Source: Coenobita brevimanus (lineage: Eukaryota > Arthropoda > Malacostraca > Decapoda > Coenobitidae). From it: a DNA stretch of 64,000 bases. Of the stretch, positions 57,908 through 64,000 are shown piece after piece (within the stretch, counting starts at the first letter, position 1; each line of letters begins with the position of its first letter). Made by a program: the position numbers and the translations under genes. The stretch lies in NCBI GenBank assembly GCA_032717465.1, contig CM064690.1, positions 27,543,153 to 27,607,152 of the forward strand. Direction: 5' to 3'. The notes below the pieces were generated by a model. It made no database searches. It was given only the letters and a program-made list of their open reading frames with translations, and was not told where the DNA came from.

Positions 57908-58084
57908 GGAGGCTCCCTAGCATCTTTTCCTTAGCGATTTATTCTTAGATATAGCTGGTTAACATCCTTTTGTGAGCTATTTATGTAAAGGAAGGCGAAC
58001 ATTAGGATTTGCATAACACAGATGAGGACAGTATGGTGCAAAAAGCAAATTAAATCGCTTAGAAAAAAGGTGTTAGGGAGCGTC
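57908..58084 (-). mobile_element. MITE-like family B, copy B5
   Basis: Left end GGAGGCTCCCTAGCATC and TTTCCTTAGCGATTTATTC; right end TTAAATCGCTTAGAAAAAAG, GTGTTAGGGAGC, its inverted form. The core GAGGACAGTATGGTGCAAAA matches B1. A decayed family C monomer follows at 58100-58180. Confidence 0.7.
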
Positions 58085-58559
58085 TTTAGCGAGTATAAGG
58101 GGCTAAGTCTCGTAAGGGAATGACATCATCTCGAGACAGCAAGAAAATGAAAAGGATGTCACCATATTGAAAGGATTACACGTCGTTAAAATGTTAAAAA
58201 AAAAAAAAATCCTATAAAGTTAGATTTTTGACGGCCAGCATATGTCCAAAAAAAAAAAAAAAGATTAATATTATCGCAAAAAATATATATAAGAGAATCC
58301 GGAGCAGAAAAAATGTTAAGTAAAAGATTATTCTGTCAGAAGTCACTTTACATATTATACTAAGCCATAGAAAAGTTTATTTAATGTATAGATATGTGTG
58401 CACCTGATAATTGCGCGTTCACATTCGTAGATAAATACATACATACACACATACACATAAACACATACATACAGATGCACACACAGGCATACATAGGCCT
58501 ACAGCTACTTATATAAACACACATACATCAACCCTATTTAATTCACCACCCGTCAATAC

Positions 58560-58925
58560 CCACTATAATAAAAGAAGGGGAGGGGAGAGGGGAAGGGTGG
58601 GAAGAAGGGGAAGGGGTATGAGGGAAGAGGGGTTAGGGAGGCTGAGGAGGGGTAGAGAGGGGAGAAGGGAACGGGAAAGAGAAGGGAGGGGAGAAGAGGA
58701 AATGGTAAAAGGGTAGAAGGGTATGAAAGGCTGATTAACGGTAGGGAGGGGAGATGGGGAGGAGCTAAGGAGGGAGAGGAAAGGGTAGAGAGGGGAGATG
58801 GGGAAGAAGGAAGAAGGAGGGAAAGGAAGGGGTAGGGAAAGGAGATGGGGAAGATGTAAGAGGAAGGGAGAGGAAAGGGGAGGGAAGGGAGACGCGGTTG
58901 AGGAAAGTGTGGGATGCTGGGGGAG
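58560..58925. repeat. Purine-rich minisatellite-like block
   Basis: Repeated GGGGAGATGGGGAAGAAGGA / GGTAGAGAGGGGAGA words on the + strand with an approximate unit of 45-60 bp. Confidence 0.8.
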
Positions 58926-59064
58926 GGGGGTAGAGTGCAGGGGGTACATTGTCTCACACCATATGCCCCTCGCTTTCCCCTACATTTTACCCCTCAGCCC
59001 CCTCCCCCTCGTCCCTCACCCTTCAACCCCTCTCTCCCTCCTTCCTTGCTACTTGTACTGTGAA

Positions 59065-59480
59065 CTGAGAATAAGGGGGGAGGAGGTGGAGGGGGGAGAA
59101 AAAAGGGGGGAGGAACTATTGACAATGCTTTAGACTGAGTAAGAGTTTGAGGAGGGAAAAGAGGAGGGGAGATGATGTAAGACTGGTGGGAGATAAAGTG
59201 TGGGGGTGGGAGTTGTGGTGTGGGTTACAGGGCTCAGAATGGAAGCAAGAGGTGAGGAGGAGAAGAGAAGGAGATGAGGTGAAGAGGATGGACAAGAGAG
59301 AAGGTGAAGGAAGAAAGGGATGAGAGACGACAAGGAGAGGTTACAGAAGGAAGGAAAAAGGTTAGGTTTGGAGAAAATTAAGAGATTTATAGGAAGAGAG
59401 AGAGGAGGAGAGAAGAGAAATAGGAGAAGGGGAAGTGGAGAGCAGAAAAAAAGGAAGAAAGGCGAAGACGGATGAGGGGG
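59065..59480. repeat. Purine-rich low complexity
   Basis: G/A-rich + strand following a short C/T-rich stretch at 58965-59045. No unit is clear. Confidence 0.75.
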
Positions 59481-59506
59481 AATAAGAGGTCACTATACTG
59501 CATTCA

Positions 59507-59697
59507 CTTTATTTTGGCCCAGATTTTCATCCTTTTGCAGCACATTCGACGTAGCTCAGTGGCAGGAAAAGACAACACTGTGGTTCAGCATTCTTTCTGC
59601 AGCTCTTCTTCGTGACTAGCATCATACTCCACTGTTAATCTATTGTTCTGACTTGGCACTGAAGATGGAAGGGTGGCAATTTTAGGACAAGGTAAAG
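59507..59697 (+). mobile_element. MITE-like family A, copy A4
   Basis: Left end CTTTATTTTGGCCCAGATTT and CCTTTTGCAGC; right end GGGTGGCAATTTTAGGACAA, inverted relative to the left. The middle, CTTCTTCGTGACTAGCATCA and TACTCCACTGTTAATCTATT, matches A2 closely. It carries GTAGCTCAGTGGCAGGAAAA, a chance likeness to a tRNA A box. Confidence 0.65.
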
Positions 59698-59699
59698 TG

Positions 59700-60006
<307 letters not shown>

Positions 60007-60289
60007 TCATGTAAGGCAGAGGGCCATAAAAACTACAGTCATATGGGTACGAGTTGTTCTCTTTATGCAAATTCCCTTCCCCTTTCAAAATTTGCATGCG
60101 ACATTGGCTTTTGGGACGATTGCCTCGGTTAGCAGATCAATAAAACTCGGAGAAGAAACCAGTCATAAATTTCAATTATTGGAGACGCCGTGTTTTTTAT
60201 TTATTGTTATGTATTTTCATTTATTGTTGTGCGTTTTATTCATCTGTTGTGTTAAAGAAAAAAAAAGGAGAGAATGTGGCAGACAGATG

Positions 60290-60295
<6 letters not shown>

Positions 60296-60356
<61 letters not shown>
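60296..60356. repeat. (GT)n microsatellite
   Basis: About 30 perfect units. Confidence 0.98.
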
Positions 60357-60357
<1 letters not shown>

Positions 60358-60472
60358 AAAATTTGAGGCGATTAATCACGAAGCTAAAAGAAATATGGAT
60401 GAATTTCAGTGGAAGTATTAACCCTTTCTCTCTCAACTAAGAACTTGCATTTTGCCCTTCCTGACTTCAGAC

Positions 60473-60521
60473 GACTTTTTTCAGGTCAGAGAATGCATAC
60501 TTTTTTCAGGTCAGAGAATGA
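60473..60521 (+). repeat. 25-bp tandem duplication
   Basis: CTTTTTTCAGGTCAGAGAATG occurs twice in direct succession, identical over 20 positions. Confidence 0.85.
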
Positions 60522-60594
60522 AATTAGGCTAGGTGGGGAGGGGGGGAATCCTGATCTACATTTTCGTCAACAGCTGAGAGCTTTGCATATTGTC

Positions 60595-60777
60595 CCAGCT
60601 AACATCATCCCCAGCTAACATCACCCCCCAGCTAACATCAATCCCCAGCTAACATCATGCCCAGCTAACATCATCCCCCAGCTAACATCATCCCCAGCTA
60701 ACATCATCCCCAGCTAACATCATCCCCAGCTAACATCATCCCCAGCTAACATCACTCCCCAGCTAACATCACCCCTT
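60595..60777 (+). repeat. 16-bp minisatellite, eleven copies
   Basis: AGCTAACATCATCCCC repeated 11 times with 15-17-bp spacing from 60597 to 60776. Central copies are identical; edge copies carry C insertions or A/C changes, suggesting recent homogenisation from the centre. Confidence 0.95.
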
Positions 60778-61000
60778 ATAAGATTAAACCATATAAACAC
60801 CTGCTCTTCTTCTCCTTGATTAACAGACTTACCTTACGCCATATCTTTAAGGAATCTTTCTATATTTTCTTATAATATCTACATTTCGTATCTCATATAA
60901 CACTGTATTCCTTGTAATCCAATATTCTCAGTCCTCACACTATTACCCTTCTCATCCTCACGACAGAAAGGGCAAAAACACACATAAGCCTCTGTACTCC

Positions 61001-61002
<2 letters not shown>

Positions 61003-61045
<43 letters not shown>
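61003..61045. repeat. (GT)n microsatellite
   Basis: About 21 perfect units. Confidence 0.97.
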
Positions 61046-61048
<3 letters not shown>

Positions 61049-61089
61049 AGCGAGCTGGCGAAGGAACACTACACCTAACCCCTCCTTTT

Positions 61090-61510
61090 CAAGTCTCCTG
61101 AGCTGAATAAAATCGTCTGGTGACCGCAGGATATATAACAGGCTTCATCGCAGAGAAGGGGTGACTATAATTACCTACGATGCCTATAATTCTACCTACG
61201 ATAATCACCTTTACTTGCCTATAATGGACACTTAAAACGGGGGGGGGGATATAGCCTTCGTAAGCCCCTTCAGTACGAGGTGCTTTATAAATGGCTGAAC
61301 TTTATCACCAAGAGTTTATTTTTATTTTTATTTTTTTGGCTTTCTCCAGACGATTTTATTAAGCCTGGGAGACCACACTAACAGAAAAAGATGATGGTTA
61401 TATTTTAAGCATCTACAAATAAACAAAAAAAATCCAAAAATGAATAAAATTGTTTCTAATTAAAGCGAACAGTGGGAAAAGAGGTCATCATATTGAAGTG
61501 ATTAATGGGG
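61090..61510 (+). repeat. Modular repeat C, decayed copies in both orientations
   Basis: GAGCTGAATAAAATCGTCTGG lies at 61100-61120, while TCCAGACGATTTTATTAAGC at 61344-61363 is its reverse complement. ATGAATAAAATTGTTTC and GAAGTGATTAATGGGG at 61440-61510 form another weak unit. Confidence 0.6.
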
Positions 61511-61633
61511 TTCAAGGGATTCAATAAATAAATAAATAAATAAAACACCACTTAAACTATCGGTAGAATATCCATCCAAATGCATCCATTCACTCATCAG
61601 TCAAGCTTCGAAACTTTAGGCTCTATCCCACAG

Positions 61634-61636
<3 letters not shown>

Positions 61637-61681
<45 letters not shown>
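61637..61681. repeat. (GA)n microsatellite
   Basis: About 22 perfect units. Confidence 0.97.
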
Positions 61682-61685
<4 letters not shown>

Positions 61686-61975
61686 TTCAGAGAGACAGGA
61701 AACAGATATCCATACTCAACAAAAACATCGAAAGAAAACGGGGTGAGTGAGGGGTTAGAGGGGTGACAAAAACATAAACCCACAACTGCTCTAAGTACGC
61801 TGTCACCCGCCGTCCGTATGTAAATGGGTTGGGATCAGCTAATGGAACCCGCACCCCTTAGATTTGAATACAACCCCATTAGGCCTATTTCTGCCACCAC
61901 ACCCTTCCTTATGAGATGGAAGTAAAAAATACAGGCTAGGAATGGGAGTGAAATAAAAGGCAAGCGCGTGCATTG

Positions 61976-61976
<1 letters not shown>

Positions 61977-62049
<73 letters not shown>

Positions 62050-62085
62050 ATGATCGATAGTATAAAGTTGAAAAAATATTGAACG

Positions 62086-62121
<36 letters not shown>

Positions 62122-62157
62122 ATGATCGATAGTATAAAGTTGAAAAAATATTGAACG

Positions 62158-62206
<49 letters not shown>
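61977..62206. repeat. (CA)n with a duplicated 43-bp spacer
   Basis: Three (CA)n runs (61977-62047, 62090-62118, 62161-62206) are separated by two apparently identical spacers beginning CTTATGATCGATAGTATAAA and ending ATATTGAACGTTA. A roughly 72-bp unit has been duplicated through the CA tracts. Confidence 0.95.
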
Positions 62207-62208
<2 letters not shown>

Positions 62209-62209
62209 T

Positions 62210-62859
62210 CGTTAACCATTTCATTACGTGGGCACTCCTGTTTGCCGATTATATTTATACCACTACGAAAAAAAAATACTTGTACAGAAAAACATAGCTG
62301 CCAATTACATTACACCATCACGTAAACATTAACAAACACCACACACAAACACATAACTAATATTACACAGAAAAACACATAAAGTCTATCACAACAGGGA
62401 CACATTTATTTTATGTCAAAACCACTGTAAGGCCAAAAAACATGGAAAAACACACAAATAAATAAATAAATAATAAATAAACCCTGGCAAACAGCAGAAA
62501 ACACACTGGAACAAAAAAAAAAAAACTAATGATTTTAATGAAAGATTTGTAGTTGTCCAGGTACCCCATACACCTTTGTCCTCCTTACCTGTTAATTATT
62601 CTTTCACACGGGTATTCATTTCCGTCCAGCCACCTGAATATATGAATTTCCCTTTTACGGTTGCCCCAAAATAATGAATAACAAAATTTTTAAAAAGTGT
62701 ATAGCCAAATCTACAATATGTTCGAGGCATAGGCATCAAAATATATTACTCTGCATATACCCTGTATACAAGTAAAATTTTCATATGCTTTCAAAAGCAC
62801 CATGAATTCTATCAGTACCTAATTTTAGTCTAAAATCATAAAATAATGGAATTCTAAAC

Positions 62860-62860
<1 letters not shown>
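62210..62860. other. Unassigned AT-rich sequence
   Basis: A short (AAAT)n at 62455-62480; nothing else recognised. Confidence 0.55.
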
Positions 62861-62861
<1 letters not shown>

Positions 62862-62938
<77 letters not shown>

Positions 62939-62940
62939 GA
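62862..62940. repeat. (GA)n-(GACA)n compound
   Basis: (GA)n at 62862-62906, then eight GACA units to 62938. Confidence 0.97.
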
Positions 62941-63072
62941 ATATCCCACATCCATATCACCTCTTTCTCCCCGTCAGAATCAGAAGTGGGTATGTAATCC
63001 GTCGACTGCGCAAGGTCTCTGGGTGCATATAAGAGTGACTGCTATCGGGTTATTTTCCGGATGACATGAGGC

Positions 63073-63077
<5 letters not shown>

Positions 63078-63111
<34 letters not shown>

Positions 63112-63475
63112 ACCAAGCAAGAAAGATCGGGGAGGAAGAAAAATTATTGGCAGAAAACACGTGTAAGAGAGAAAAGAGAAAGAAATTGGGAAACAGAAGA
63201 GAGAAATAGCAAGTGGAAACAGCCGATGGAGAGAGAGTGAATGAGCCAGAAAAGGGTGAAGAAGAGAGGGTTGGGGAGCTATGGGGGGCGGGGAGAGGGG
63301 GAGGGGAGAAAGAAAGGGGGAGGAGAGGGAAAAGAAAAAGATCTTACCAGAGAAAGATCCATCATGGAATTTAAAAGTATTTGTGTGACTCCCAGGCCTA
63401 CCAAGGGATTAGTCTGGGTGGGATATTGGAGAGAGAGAGAGAGAGAGAGAGAGAGGAGGGAAAGGGAAACGGAAG
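63078..63475. repeat. Purine-rich sequence with (GA)n runs
   Basis: (GA)n at 63080-63107 and 63430-63454 in G/A-rich sequence. Confidence 0.9.
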
Positions 63476-63727
63476 GGATGATAGAAGGAATGGGTGGGGA
63501 TGTTGGCAATATAATTAGACACGCCATCGTTCTGAAGTGGTAAATAACACCTATGTCGATAAAAAAAAATAAATAAATAAAAAATCTCCCTTTTATCCAA
63601 GCCTCAAAAAAGGGTTCCGATGGGTACAGGTAATGGGGAAAAAACTCAGGAGGGGAAAAAACTTGTCGGGAAAAAAACATGGAACACCTCGAAGGGAAAT
63701 GGAATAGGACGAGGTGGTAAGGAAATT

Positions 63728-64000
63728 TCCCTACCCCACTCCTCCCTGCCTCCCTCCCTCCTTCCCTCCCTGCCTCCCTCCCTCCTTCCCTCCCTGCCTC
63801 CCTCCCTATTTCCCTCCCTCCTTCCCTCCCTCCCTCACTCTCCGTCAACGACATCTCTCCCTTCTCCCTCATACTGCTACCCCACCCTTCCCCCTATCTC
63901 TTTGACTTCCTATCTCTTCTTCCTTACCTAACCTCCACACCCTCCCCTTATAACTCCCTCCACTCTGTTGTTCCTTCATCTCCCTCCCCCTCCTTTCTTC
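63728..64000. repeat. 28-bp pyrimidine minisatellite and C/T-rich end
   Basis: CTCCCTGCCTCCCTCCCTCC is repeated at about 63744, 63768 and 63796 with a CTTCC spacer, then C/T-rich sequence to the window end. Confidence 0.85.

Noticed and set aside
59536..59560. A-box-like GTAGCTCAGTGGCAGG
   Set aside because: It falls inside MITE family A copy A4 and there is no B box. Other copies lack the motif, so it is chance.
60060..60100. Octamer-like ATGCAAAT and ATTTGCAT pair
   Set aside because: Eight-base matches are expected by chance in AT-rich DNA, and no promoter context is visible.
60595..60777. CRISPR-like array
   Set aside because: Direct 16-bp tandem repeats with no spacers.

Overview
This window looks like nuclear, non-coding, repeat-saturated DNA from an invertebrate animal. 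The extreme density of long (CA)n, (CT/GA)n and tri/tetranucleotide arrays, the kilobase purine or pyrimidine tracts, tRNA-derived SINEs, MITE-like elements and an RTE-clade non-LTR retrotransposon together suggest a decapod crustacean (shrimp, crab or lobster type). That placement is inference from texture; no diagnostic host gene was found. No bacterial-style genes, rRNA, functional tRNA or CRISPR array was seen, and most long open frames are translations of simple repeats.

Layout. 1-17 kb: purine/pyrimidine tracts, a decayed RTE C-terminal remnant (3.1-3.6 kb), tRNA-derived SINE pieces (3.7, 8.8, 16.9 kb), a 39-bp minisatellite (11 kb), and a diverged satellite of about 290-345 bp (15.7-16.9 kb). 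17.26-20.76 kb: one nearly full-length RTE-type retrotransposon with a 5' hairpin, an apurinic-like endonuclease, reverse transcriptase and a (GATA)n tail, inactivated by five frameshifts. 21-31 kb: a satellite of about 160 bp, two unrelated minisatellites with 15-bp units that leave pentapeptide-like open frames, and tetra/trinucleotide arrays. 33-42 kb: the C-terminus and 3' UTR of a second type of non-LTR element, a 120-bp triplicated unit, MITEs, and an array of a roughly 100-bp modular repeat. 42-54 kb: long pyrimidine and purine blocks, minisatellites, and a second array of the modular repeat. 54.8-57.9 kb: the least repetitive stretch, holding the best candidate for host coding sequence, a 39-nt microexon on the minus strand with good splice signals. 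58-64 kb: purine-rich DNA, a 16-bp minisatellite and (CA)n duplications.

How the parts relate. Three unnamed dispersed families recur across the window: MITE-like family A (four copies), MITE-like family B (five copies) and modular repeat C (at least a dozen monomers). Families B and C lie next to each other at 50-51 kb and 58 kb. Apart from the dead retrotransposon there is no multi-gene system, and I found no evidence of a new biological pathway. The novelty is in the repeat families and the candidate microexon.
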